Positions 36,301 through 46,406 of a stretch of DNA of 64,000 bases are shown here, piece after piece. The DNA is taken from the NCBI GenBank assembly GCA_000310025.1, contig FN649735.1, forward strand, positions 4,249,955 through 4,313,954, read 5' to 3'. The translations under genes were made by a program, and so were the position numbers. Each line of letters begins with the position of its first letter. Position 1 is the stretch's first letter. Origin of the DNA: Ectocarpus siliculosus (taxonomy: Eukaryota > Sar > Phaeophyceae > Ectocarpales > Ectocarpaceae). The notes under the pieces were generated by a model. The model ran no database searches. It saw nothing but the letters and a program-made list of their open reading frames with translations, and had not been told where the DNA came from.

Positions 36301-39300
36301 CAACGAACCGACTGAGCTCCCTTTCTCTCTCGCATTCTCTCTCTCACCGCACGGAATTTCGCTCTCGTTGGACCACGTGTACGGCCTCTCGCAGGGAGCC
36401 GTTGGGCTAGCCGTCGGCGCAGCCGTTGGTACCAAGGTGGGAGCTACAGTAGGAGGCGAAGTTTGGGCAACAATTGGCTGCTCCGTAGGTGGTGCTTGGA
36501 CGACCATTGGCTCCTCGGTAGGGGAGGTGGATGTATTCGAACTCAACGTGGGTGTTGGAGTCTCACGCGCAGGGGCGGATGCATTCCAACTCAAGGTAGG
36601 TGCTGGAGTCCCTCGCGCAGGGGCGGTTGCATTCCAACTCAATGTGGGTGCTGGAGTCTCCCGCGTAGGAGCTACAGTGCTTCGGCTGGTGGGCACTTTA
36701 AACATATTTGGGGCAGAAAGACAGGTGCGGACAAAAGGAGAGGCGTCGATTGGCATCGGGGAAAGGTATGGGTGATTGATGCACCCGTGTGTTGGGTTGT
36801 GGATATCAGCTTTGTTTCGTGACAGTAAACACACCGTTCTGGCCTCTACCTACCTCATTAGCTGCTTGTGCCATCTCTCGACATCCCTCCCCCCCTGTCA
36901 CGCGTGTTATTCGGAAAATGCGCCGATTGCGTGGATATTGTTGTCGCAATTTGTAGCTGGTTCACAGCCTATGTTTTCTCCTCCGAAACTGACCTGCGGT
37001 TTCACCACGATTGGACAGATAAAAACTATTGTACGTACACACTTCCGAATCGATTTTCAACTGTATGAGGAAGGCCAAATAACCAGAGCTGTCCTCGGTA
37101 ATTTCTCCGCGGTGCTTTTCCCGCGGAAATATGGCGGAAAATATCGCTCCCCATGTTCCCGTGAAACGTCGGAATTGCGGTTCCTAATGACACAGGCTTC
37201 CCTCGGTAGAAGGAGACCCAGGACGCGGTAGTCTTTACCCACTACCGGGGGCTGGCAGTTCTCGTTCTCGAGATTTGCTCAAGGAGAAAGCCTCAGATGA
37301 GAGAGAGTGGAACCACCGGAGGGGAGAGGGAAGGGAGGACCGAAGGCCTCCAATTCCCATCTCGACACGTGGCGCTGAAAGGGTCGTTTTCGTAGTTGGG
37401 TTTCTCGCGGTTCAACCGTCCGCGAGATACTCCGCTCGGATCGTATATTGTCCTACTCTTTTCATGTGCACCAATGATTTCAGCATGTCCTCCAAATCAC
37501 CTCCCCCTTTATTCGCCACAAAATACATCCGCGCTAGAGATGCATTTTGACGTTGTGAAGGTATTGAGGGAACTACGTAGAAACAGGTGGGAGTAGCTAT
37601 CTCCTGTCGTGGAAGATCGTAGAGCCTTGTCGGAATCTGTTGCTTGCGTGTTGAGTGCTTGTCGAGTTAATCAAACTCCGTTGAACATGTGGTTCATAGC
37701 AATAGCACACGGAAACGATTCTGAATGAACCAAGCCTAAACAATTTCTAGGGTGGCCCCACTTTCAGTGGGTGGGCGTCAACAACGGCGGTGGATTGGCG
37801 TCGGTGGATCAATGTAGTCCCGGTAAAATTGCTGGGCACAGAGTGAATCACCAAGTCATTCTGTGCATTGAATAGCGCCGATCCTTGTGAGTAGGGCCCG
37901 TTGGTGCGCCGGACACACACCGGCGTTTCATTCAGGGTCTTCCACTGTACACTAGATTGCGGTCACGTAAGATATTGTACAGAACACATGCTCTCAGCAA
38001 CGAAACATGAATTGAAGCTTGACATTGCCATGAAAGGGACCATGGCATCGGCTAGAGAGCAGTTACCCGACACGTCATGGGAACTGGTAGCTCTATGTAT
38101 ACTTACACATGTCACGCGGGGATCAGGCGCTTGCTGGACAAGAGTGCAACAAAGCATTTGTGGCTATTGCAGTATGTAGCTCACAATCATGGAAAAGGTC
38201 GCGTGGCACACCGTGTTGGGAAGCTGATTCCGTCTATTCATCTCGAATTGATTTTCGTCCTTTCGTCCAAAACTACAATCCACACAAACAAGATGTAAAC
38301 GATAACGAACCTAGAAATCGACAATGAAGACGAGTTGCCGGTGAAATGATCTGTCGTTCATTGCCTTGAAACTGTGGGGAGTACACACTAACACGTGGTT
38401 TCCTCTCGTTTCATGAACAGTTCCCACAATAATATGTAACTGTCTTCAGACAATGTCCTGGCCAATGTCTCCCAATTTCATTGACAAACAACACGGGTGT
38501 ACCTAAGTATACATCCATCCCCTCTCCCCCCCCCCCGGTGTTTGCCATCGGGGTTGGGTTTTTTGTCGCTTGGCAACGACGTTGTAAAACAAGCCGCCGC
38601 CCCCGGTGTTTGCCATCGGGGTTGGGTTTTCGTCGCTTGGCAACGACGTTGTAAAACAAGCCCCCTTCGGTGTTTGCCATCGCGATGCCCTCCTTTGGTG
38701 TTTGCCATCGGGATTAGGTTTTCGTCGCTTGGCAACGACGTTGTAAAACAAGCCAATTCACTTCGTGAACTTGGCAACCAGGTTACCGTTTGTTTTTTAC
38801 CTCTGTTTTTTTTTTACGGTAACCATAATGGTGGTCGAGTAGATCATGTTGTGCGGGGTGGAGAACCCTCACTCCGCGCGAGGGGGATGATCGCACCACG
38901 TTGTGTTAAAATGGTCAAGTATCCTCGAGGCAGTTACACAGCGCATATAACTGTCTCTGGAAGTGAAAGCACCAGAAAATCAATTAAGTCATACAGTTGG
39001 CGCCCGCAATTAAGAAATATTTTGTTAAGAAACTGAGGCTCACTTTTTCACGAAAAGTAAGAAAATAGGGTTAAGAAACATTGCTCAATCTGAGTCACAC
39101 AATTAAGAAATATCTCAATAAGAAACACAGCAGCGACCGCTGCCCTACTACATAAGAAACGAGGGGTTGCGGGGGAGTGTGTCGAATAAGAAACAAACCC
39201 CACAGCTCTCTCGCTCTTTCCCCCTCTCCCCCTACCCCCCCCCCTCCCATAGTGCATTATTATTAGTTGTACGCCGAGGGGGGGGTGTTTTTTTTGCGGC

Positions 39301-42300
39301 GCCCCCTCCGCCCCCCTGCGGGCTCTGCGCTCTGCTCTTGCTGGCGCTAAAGCTCTGATTTTCGTTGTTGGCATGTCAGCGTGCGGGTGAGGTACCATGC
39401 GGTGTTCATGCATTTGTTTAGTTTCAGCCATCACTCATGAGGGGGGTACAAGACCTTGTAGCGATAGCAAGACGTTGCCGTTGAATACATTTCGCTTCTA
39501 GGGAGTGGCCTTACGTGCAGCCGTCGGTAGTGAGAATCGGGGTTGAGTACGGGGGGCGAGGAAAGCAGAGAAATAATAAATTGCCGACTTAAGAAATTCA
39601 GCAGGATTTGTCTGCACGAAAAAATAAGAAACATGATATAAGAAACTGAACGACATACGCTGAGGTTATAGCCCACAATAAGAATTCGAGGCTGGACCTG
39701 AAATAAGCGTTTCTTAATTGCGGGCGCTAACTGTACGCAGCTGTCATCCGTACGCAAGGGAGTAAGCACAAGACGCCGAACACCCTTAGCAGGATGCAGC
39801 GCACCCTTCATGCGACTCGCCGAATACCTCACGGCGCTTCGCGCTTGGTGATGTGAGAGCCTAGTCCGGTGAGAACCCGGCGTGCTCCGTCCCGGCTTTG
39901 TAGAGATGCGAGGTCAATGGTCTAACGACTACGGCATGCACGACTATGAGTACACCCCCCCCCCCCCCCCCTCTTCACAGTCACTGTTTATCCTCCATGT
40001 CTCGAGAGTACGGAGAAAAATACCAGGCATTTGTCCCTTCATCAATTAACTTTGACAAACAAGTGGGCTGCATAGCAACGGCAGAACACGCGCTCTATCT
40101 CTGGCATCGTTGCTCAACCCCTTGCCTCGATCGTTCTCCTTCTAGTTCGGCAGGGTGATGCCTCGTCACACCGCTGGTTAGTGATGCGAGCCGGGGCTTC
40201 TTTGGGAGTGGTGATATCCAAACCACAACGGGTTCGGCAAGAAGATTTGTTTACGTACCAGTTTCCAATTATTGGAAAAAATGAGGCGGGTGGGGGATTC
40301 GAACCCGGGTTCTCTTCCACCGAAAGCAGACATATATCTCCGTCGGCACCAAATAGGACACAGGCTTCCTACAGTGGAATGAGACCCAGGTCGCCGTGTA
40401 GTCATTACGGGGGCTGGCAGTTCTCGTTCTCGAGATTAGGTACGGAGAGTTTCTCAGACGAGAGAGAGTGCCACCGGAGGGGAGAGGGAAGAGCAGTGCT
40501 CTGCCAAGTTGGCGTCTTATCGTTAATGATGATGCCAAGTTGGCGTCTTATTTTTAATGATGAAGACTAGAATACCGAACCTGTGTACATACGTACACAC
40601 CCCCGGGGCAGGGTTCGCCGCGTCATCCCGGAGGGAACGTGAATGTGTCAGTATTATGTGGAAACACTCCCCCCCCCCCCTGGTCCGCCATCGGGGTTTG
40701 GGTTTTCGTCGCTTGGCAACGACGTTGTAAAACAAGCCGCCCCCCCCCGGTGTTTGCCATCGGGGTTTGGGTTTTCGTCGCTTGGCAACGACGTTGTAAA
40801 ACAAGCCCCCCACTCGGTGTTTGCCATCGGGATTGGGTTTTCGTCGCTTGGCAACGACGTTGTAAAACAAGCCAATTCACTTCGTGAACTCGGCAACCAG
40901 GTTACCGGTTTTTTTTTTTACCTCGTTTTTTTTTTTTTGGCGGTAACCATAATGGTGGTCGAGTAGATCATGTTGTGCGGGGTCGAGAACCCTCACTCCG
41001 CGCAACGGGGGATGATCGCACCACGTTGTGTTAAAATGGTCAAGCTTCCTCGAGGCAGTTACACTGTGCTTACAACTGTCTCTGGAAGTGAAAGCACCAG
41101 AAAATAAATTAAGTCATACGTAGCTGCCATCCGTACGCAAGGAAGTAAGCACAAGATGCCGAACACCCTTAGCAGGATGCAGCTCACCCTTCATGCGACT
41201 CGCCAAATACCTCACGGCGCTTCGCGCTTGGTGATGTGAGAGCCTGGTCCGGTGAGAACCCGGCGTGCTCCGTCCCGGCTTTGTAGGGATGCGAGGTCAA
41301 TGGTCAAACGACTACGGCATGCACGACTATGATTACACCCCCACCCCCCCCTATAGAAACTCTGAGAACGAACACCCTGCCCCCATTACCGAACAGGTGA
41401 TAACGCGCAAGATCGCGGTCCCCGTGCTTCCTCGTTCCCGCGGAGTACATTACCGCGAGGATGAGTAAACCCCAAACACCACAGAGAAAAACCAAATGAT
41501 TTATCTCGTGCAGTAATTTTCCCTGTGCCGCACGTGATGGTCAAGTGGATGAAGAACAAAGGGACTCGAAAATCATCATCTCAATTCAACTGCCAATTCG
41601 GTTCTTTTTCAGTGCTGGTTCCTCTCTCTTCTTTTTCAGTTAATCGACATGACGGGCGAGAGAACCTGACACGGAGCACCCGTCGGCAGTATAGGGGTGC
41701 CAAAATTAAGGTTGGAACCAAGGAATGAACCTCTCCGGTCCGTCGTGCTGACTCCCAGTTTAATGTTTACCTCGCATAGCATGTAGAGGGAAGCGGGGGG
41801 CTCCAGACTACTGTAATACTGTATCTGTCTCTGATATTTTATTTCGTTGTGGACCCTTCCGGTCCACTAGATATATTGGAAAATACAGTAAGTTAGCCTG
41901 TGACCACAGGAATCTGACCTCGTCAAGTGCGCATAGGACAGATGAAGGTACTGGGTAGAGAGATGGGAACGGTTTACTATGTGAAGACAACCACAACAAC
42001 AACAATATGGGACCCGCCTGCTGATAATGACACTGAGTGCTTGGCGTAGCGCTGAACATACGTCGTCGCCATGATCCGCGAGGAGAGTACCTACAAATAT
42101 AACGGCTTTCTACATATATATGCATATGTGCCTTCATTTTTATGCGAACACTTTTTTTGTATGTTGACGGGCATTGCGCTCGGTGGAGCACACGCTTAAT
42201 TAAGAAACACTAGGGCAAAACAACAGCGACGTATGCATACGTACGGTGAGGTCTGGTCAAATGTAAATACATACCATGTTCACAGGTGTTGCCCGGTTAT

Positions 42301-43447
42301 CGTAAAAAACAGCAAATAAAATAAAATTGTGCTTCAGAGTTGGCTGGTTACCCACGGGTACGAAATTTACCGTGCGTGGCTGGTTACCACTGGTCGGTGC
42401 GTAGCGGCCAGATACCTTGGTCTATGGGGGTTGCTACTGTATGTACACCCAAAACTCACGTGTTGTACTGTTTAGTGTACTGTTGGCGCAACTACTTACG
42501 CCGCATGGAGTAAGACTACTTGTGTGGTGGCGAGTTACCGCCCAAATTTGCTCTGGCTGGTGGCCAAAATTCAAAACTAACTGTATTTTTACCTGGAGTC
42601 TGGTTGCATGGACGGGCAAACCTTTCGGGCATCAAAATGATTCCGAGAACAGCCCTATCAATAACAAAGTAGGCCCAGAAAAAATATATGTAGACCACAG
42701 GTAGCTGTAACGGCAGGATAGAGCAAGGTAAGGATAAGATATAAGGCATACCTCACGAAGCAATCCCGTTCCTTTGTACACGACAGTGGGTACGAAATGC
42801 GCAACATGCGCCTAGCTAGGTTCGAGCTCTCAACCAGCGTGCTTGTGGCCGTTAGAGAATTTTCGAAGATGTCACCAATCAATCAATTTTTTTATACTGC
42901 TCTGTGTGTTTTGCTGTAGACCGCTCGCAAGTAAAAATTCGCCGAAGAGCTGTTGCTTCAAGCTGGTTGCTGCATGGGAGCATTGTCGCTGAAACCCTTA
43001 GCACGTGTCAGTCATTGCCCAGATCACCTTGTATCTGACTCGGGACCTGAGCCAACAACGAAAACCAATGTGTGGGAGAGCCACACCAAATGGGAGAGAG
43101 CGAGGGCAGGCATATCTTTTGTTCCGTCTCAACGCAGTAAGCTCTCCATTGATTGCGCCGCCTCCGCGAACGGCCGATGGTGTTGCTTCCCAACGTGAAG
43201 ACGTGAAGACAAGGGCATGTCAATGCTACCTACGGGTGGCGGAGGGTAATCGCCCAAGCAGCACCAAACCCACGTCACCTGGTGTATCTTTTGGCTCATT
43301 GGCCTCCGCAGCAGTCGGCGCTAGGGTGAGATCGTAGGCAGCGGTGGGACCACTGGTTGGCGCGGCGCTCTGCTGACCGTGCGCAAGCCGTAAAGCCAGG
43401 AACAACGATAGTAGGTTGATGCTCGCGAGAAGGATCCGGACTGTCAT
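30304..43447 (-). CDS. secreted Pro/Thr-rich N-glycosylated protein with Cys-rich CPCC module, split over ~13 kb
   Basis: Exons recognised on the minus strand: 43447-43279, 36695-36348, 34350-34244, 33686-33621 and 30518-30304. Exon 1 starts ATG and encodes a clear signal peptide (MTVRILLASINLLSLFLALR, likely cut after AHG), then PT-rich sequence, ending in phase 1. Exon 2 starts in phase 1 (VPTSRSTVAPT) and has three 16-residue repeats (APARETPAPTLSWNA type), a PT-rich stretch, then CERPYTWSNESEIPC. Exon 3 (phase 1) reads DCPCCVPDTYEMGGDIDCEF. Exon 4 (phase 0) reads GNASTPAPAPGEGDTNST. Exon 5 (phase 1) has CPCCVPITYKLRPEGSECVW, PT repeats and a hydrophobic end GPLVVIAAVVGGLVGLE, then TAG, which could be a GPI signal or a membrane anchor. 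N-glycosylation sequons occur in exons 2 and 4. Exon 4 to 5 phases disagree (0 versus 1), so at least one exon is missing. The one-gene model is inference; two genes are possible. Confidence 0.45.
31400..32160. other. overlapping ORFs inside the glycoprotein intron
   Basis: A plus-strand ORF (31464-31799, 111 aa) and a minus-strand Cys-containing ORF (32152-31628, 174 aa, GCQGVGCDIAGHVDCRQCVF) overlap. Neither matches a family I recognise. The minus ORF could contribute to the glycoprotein gene but has no phase-compatible join that I could establish. Confidence 0.3.
35226..36233 (+). other. unrecognised ORFs, possibly an old coding fragment
   Basis: A 242-codon frame (35471-36199) and an overlapping 156-codon frame (35763-36233) share a region. 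Early sequence reads GELWKICADKDTSWKKQLRQ; the second frame reads RSTDDATAVSLLRPSEYP, which looks more protein-like after about 35850. This suggests one old gene whose frame changed, or chance. No family recognised. Lies between exons 2 and 3 of the minus-strand glycoprotein model. Confidence 0.3.
37180..37600 (+). repeat. dispersed repeat family 2, copy a
   Basis: Shares blocks CTCGGTAGAAGGAGACCCAG, GGGGGCTGGCAGTTCTCGTT, ACCGGAGGGGAGAGGGAAG and ATACTCCGCTCGGATCGTA with copies at 40365-40500 (partial) and 55920-56360 (diverged). Non-coding; no clear terminal repeats, so class unknown. Confidence 0.6.
38537..38757 (+). repeat. ~60-bp minisatellite (four units, one partial)
   Basis: Units carry GGTGTTTGCCATCGGG, TTTTCGTCGCTTGGCAACGA and CGTTGTAAAACAAGCC. 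One unit is shortened. The same array with three units stands at 40684-40874. No spacer/repeat alternation like CRISPR is seen, because units are contiguous. Confidence 0.85.
38994..39733. mobile_element. 740-bp TA-flanked DNA transposon (Tc1/mariner-type ends), nested in copy 1
   Basis: Ends are CAGTTGGCGCCCGCAATTAA at the left and the inverted counterpart CAGTTAGCGCCCGCAATTAA at the right (24 bp of inverted repeat with one mismatch). TA stands on both sides (38992-38993 and 39734-39735). Copy 2 of the host repeat has a single TA at the same point (about 41129), a paralogous empty site. A motif AATAAGAAAC / TTAAGAAA recurs at least eight times inside both ends, like subterminal transposase-binding repeats. 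No transposase ORF, so non-autonomous. Confidence 0.8.
39985..40364. repeat. spacer between duplicate copies, with tRNA-like box
   Basis: On the minus strand a B-box GGTTCGAATCC lies at 40295-40305, followed 3' by a T-run (about 40275-40280). The T-stem is imperfect and no A-box or acceptor stem can be closed. Probably a decayed tRNA or SINE. Nothing else is recognisable. Confidence 0.35.
40365..40500 (+). repeat. dispersed repeat family 2, copy b (partial)
   Basis: Contains GAGACCCAGGTCGCCGTG, GGGGGCTGGCAGTTCTCGTT and CCACCGGAGGGGAGAGGGAA, matching copy a at 37200-37350. Confidence 0.7.
40670..41356 (+). repeat. duplicated minisatellite-bearing element, copy 2 (empty site)
   Basis: Same order as copy 1: three minisatellite units (40684-40874), the hairpin region, then the 3' part ending GCATGCACGACTATGATTAC. 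It has no insertion at GTCATACGTAGCTG (about 41124), where copy 1 holds the 740-bp transposon. Confidence 0.8.
41700..42010 (+). repeat. LINE 3' tail family, 5'-truncated copy
   Basis: Matches 1615-1935: TGCTGACTCCCAGTT, TTACCTCGCATAGC, GGTACTGGGTAGAGAGAT, GGGAACGGTTTACTATGTGAA, then CCACAACAACAACAA. It starts abruptly with respect to the RT-bearing copy, as a 5'-truncated insertion does. Confidence 0.7.
42011..43278. other. no supported gene (first intron of glycoprotein model)
   Basis: ORFs under 111 codons. A local duplication of GGCTGGTTACC(A/C)C near 42341 and 42380. Nothing else recognised. Confidence 0.35.
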
Positions 43448-44594
43448 GGCAGCTTTCGACGGGCCACACGGCCGCACACGTCAGCTGACTCCCTCTGTCT
43501 GGTGGGACGAGAGATCCGATTAGAAACAGGTCGTGTGGCTTCGAGAAAGTGGGCAGAGGAGAGAAGACGGAGAGACGGAGAGAGAGGAAAATATATTTTC
43601 GTGAAGGATCGCCGCGAATCTGATTGGCAGGAATTATTTTCGGAGATGATGACGTCATCTCGAGGGGAACTGACAGTCTTTCCCAAAAACACACGATGGA
43701 GAAAGCCGTAGGATATGTGTGGGATTCAAGCGTTCAAGCTCCTCGAAGCGGAGCAGTGGGAGAGATGAGATTCGTTAGAATCCCTTGCTACACAAAGCTC
43801 AACCCGTGGTTTTCTTCACGGTAGTATATGGCCTCCGTCAGTACATCTATTGTGCGTGTCTCACGAGCTCGACTTTTCGGCATGACGATTGTTTTACGGC
43901 CGTTGTTTTTTGTATGCATCGTCGTGGCCCGCGCGCGTACAAATCGCCTAAAAAGTGGTCAACACCTTGACCACCTGTGGTCGATTGCGAAGCGTTCCTC
44001 TTCCTTCCGATATTATTGACAACGTATAGCCAGTCCATGTGGCGTAGGTCTTGCTTACGCATGCAGCACCTATGCACTGCACCTCGAAACTACATGAAGG
44101 CGAAGGCAACCGTTTTTTTTCTATCCACCCACCTTCTGATGTGGTCGAGTCACAATTCATTTTGTCATAACGAGTTACCATCAATGCTGTGATGACCTGT
44201 CGAGGTGTTACTACTGCGAAAACGCTTGCCCACTTCGAATGCTACTCTCACCTCTTCCTCCTATGAACGGATTTGCTCCACGATATCAACTGAATTTGGC
44301 AAAGTTATTAAAAGTAGTTTACCTAGAACGAGCACGTGCCGGAAACCGCACCCGACCATCCCAGTGAATGACCATCGCCTTGTATGCCACAGGATACTGC
44401 CAAGAGCATTTCGCAGGCTCATGCGCTTCTTGAGCACGAACTATGATTTGGAACATCGGTGGAAACACTAACTTGTGAGCTCTCGTGGTCTCCAATCGTT
44501 CATGTGTTGCGCTGGACTGCTGCACCTGACCTGTGGTGACCGTTGCTCAAGAGGGACGACACCTGGACTGCTTTGCCTGTCGTTGTTGTCCGAC
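43448..44594. other. upstream of the glycoprotein start; promoter region expected, none recognised
   Basis: Lies 5' of the minus-strand ATG at 43447. A palindromic TGACGTCA occurs at about 43649, the consensus CRE/ATF-type site, about 200 bp upstream of the start; its use is unproven. No gene is supported. Confidence 0.3.
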
Positions 44595-45653
44595 TACAGT
44601 CGTGGGCCCGGTTTAGCGGTCCATAGTGTCACGATTTTTTTTATAACCGCTATTCAGGGCATCGCCGCTAAACCACTTTAGCGGTCATTATCCGCTAAAC
44701 CAGGAGGCTTAATAGCGGTCATGAACCGCTAAACCGGGAAAAAGCCGATTTTTGCCCTACAATAACAGCGTGGAGAGCTGATATTGATAGGGCCATGGGT
44801 ATCATTGCAGCAGTCATACGAAGGTGCAGATGAAGAAGTAACGAGCCAATGAACGACAACGCCGCAAGCACATTCATTAATGATGCATTTAAATTCGCCA
44901 AAGCACGAAGATTATTCTCCCTTCTTAACTGTATGCCCCTCATCAAGACTGGAAAATCGTTCGCGTCTCTAACGAAGTGAAGTAGGTGATAAGCCAAACT
45001 TGTGACAACGCAATGGCAATCAACCACGTGCTTGAGCATCTCATTTCTGCCATATGTCGCGTATCGATCATTCTTCACCCAAAGCAATCTCTCTGGTATC
45101 TGCCTTGCGCGCTGGAGGAGCGGCGTGCGCTGCGAGGAACGCCATTTATGCCTTGCGAAATAGTGTGCTGCTTCGCTTACGCCACACGACTCCGCGCTCT
45201 CCACGCTGGCCAAAATCCGATGATACCTCCGAGTGTGGTGGCGGCGACATCACCCCCCTGCCCTTCGCTCCGTCAAATTGTGCGGTGGTATCAAGGCCTA
45301 GCTCTAGGCCGTCGTGTCGTCGTCGGAGGGGTTAGGCCCCCCTCCATGTACATACCGGACAACTTTCAACAACCTAGTCATTCGCGCCCGTTTCCGCAAA
45401 GCTTCGGCGATCTCTTCCTGTGCGCACTATTTCTGCGTGCGCTACCTTCTGGTCAAGAAGCTTCAAAACCTCGAGATTCTAGCCAAAGTAGAGCCGCGTG
45501 TGGGGCTGTTGTCGTGTAGCTGCAGCGCGAGTTGTTTCTTTCCGCGCGCCTGGTGCTAGAAAGCCACCTAACACCTCTTGGCGCCTGGGCGGATTTGAGA
45601 AGTGAGGGGAACTCTGCGCCTTCTTGGTTGTTCGCCGGTTGCATCTCGTTCTC

Positions 45654-45750
45654 ATCCGGAACCTCCACCTCCCCACACACATGCCGCGTATGCGGCCACC
45701 ACAGCAACCTTTACAATCATGCGCGCCGCTTGGACTCGTGCCGCATCTAG
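45654..45750 (+). other. possible C2H2/C2HC zinc-finger fragment inside the pogo-like element
   Basis: Frame reads TCRVCGHHSNLYNHARRLDS followed by C, with CxxC and a downstream H and C at zinc-finger-like spacing, ending at a stop at 45750. Short, single finger; may be chance. Confidence 0.3.
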
Positions 45751-45799
45751 AAGCTTGGACAGTTCTCCATCCACGCGCCGCATGCTGTGTGTCTTTATT

Positions 45800-45832
45800 G
45801 TTAGCATCGACCGCGCTAACCGGCTGACCAAT
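45800..45832 (-). repeat. short tRNA-like repeat, copy 1
   Basis: Minus strand reads TGGTCAGCCGGTTAGCGCGG and then TCGATGCTAAC, resembling the D-arm (A-box) to anticodon region of tRNA-Ile. Identical core at 57971-58003. No B-box follows. Confidence 0.5.
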
Positions 45833-46149
45833 AAAAAGACGCCGTCGTCAGTCTCAGCGCGGTTGAAAACACAAAACCCTTCTATATGTCATTAACTGGG
45901 ACCTCGTGAGGGGGCGGCATGGGGCAGGAAAAAGCTATTCCCCGGAGTAAAGGGCAGACACGGTAGGTAGCAACAGAGGAAACCTGCCACCTTGCACTCG
46001 AGTTCGTTTTGGAGTGTTTTCACCATCATCCTCCTTGCTTTCACCACCATCACTCTCATCGTCGTTTCTTCAGCTATTTTTCGGCGATTCTTCTCTGGCC
46101 CTGCGTCGTTTGGTGTATGTGTGTGTGTCTCGCTGTGTCCTTTTTATTA

Positions 46150-46179
46150 TGAGCATCGACCAGCTAACAGGCTGACCAA
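46150..46179 (-). repeat. short tRNA-like repeat, copy 2 (diverged)
   Basis: Minus strand reads TTGGTCAGCCTGTTAGCTGG and then TCGATGCTC, a decayed version of the repeat at 45800. Both are preceded by GTGTGTCT-like sequence, so they probably arose by local duplication inside the transposon. Confidence 0.45.
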
Positions 46180-46406
46180 GTCGCTGTGCTGTGAGTATGT
46201 GCAAGCGAAGCGCGCACTACATTCAGGTCCCCGCAAAAATTGAACCGATAACCGCTATTGGTGGCTGCAAACATGTCCAATAACCGCTATTGAGGGCACG
46301 ACCGGTTTACCGCTAAACCGGGGTGCAGCCGTGTCACGAAATTTTATAACCGCTAGTCAGGGCATCCCGCTAAACAGGGAACCGCTAAACCGGGCCCACG
46401 ACTGTA

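Larger units (their letters stand above)
38530..39962 (+). repeat. duplicated minisatellite-bearing element, copy 1 (carries a nested transposon)
   Basis: Consists of four ~60-bp minisatellite units (38537-38757), a stretch with a hairpin (GGTTACCGT...ACGGTAACC, about 38781-38823), then AATGGTGGTCGAGTAGATCA and a 3' part ending GCATGCACGACTATGAGTAC at about 39952 and a C-run. Copy 2 at 40670-41355 is nearly identical apart from the 740-bp insertion 38994-39733. Without the insertion it is about 690 bp. No ORF of note. The element type is unknown. Confidence 0.75.
44597..46404. mobile_element. pogo/Tigger-like DNA transposon, 1.8 kb, TA target duplication
   Basis: Perfect 24-bp terminal inverted repeats beginning CAGTCGTGGGCCCGGTTTAG at both ends, flanked by TA (44595-44596 and 46405-46406). 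Subterminal regions repeat GGTTTAGCGGT and AACCGCTATT several times in both orientations. Ends starting CAGTCG with TA duplication are typical of the pogo/Tigger branch of Tc1/mariner. Inside are ORFs up to 177 codons with no recognisable DDE transposase, and a possible zinc finger at 45654-45750. Perfect ends with a coreless interior suggest a recently mobilised non-autonomous copy. Confidence 0.75.

Noticed and set aside
38537-38757. CRISPR-like array
   Set aside because: Units are contiguous ~60-bp tandem repeats without unique spacers, in a eukaryotic context.
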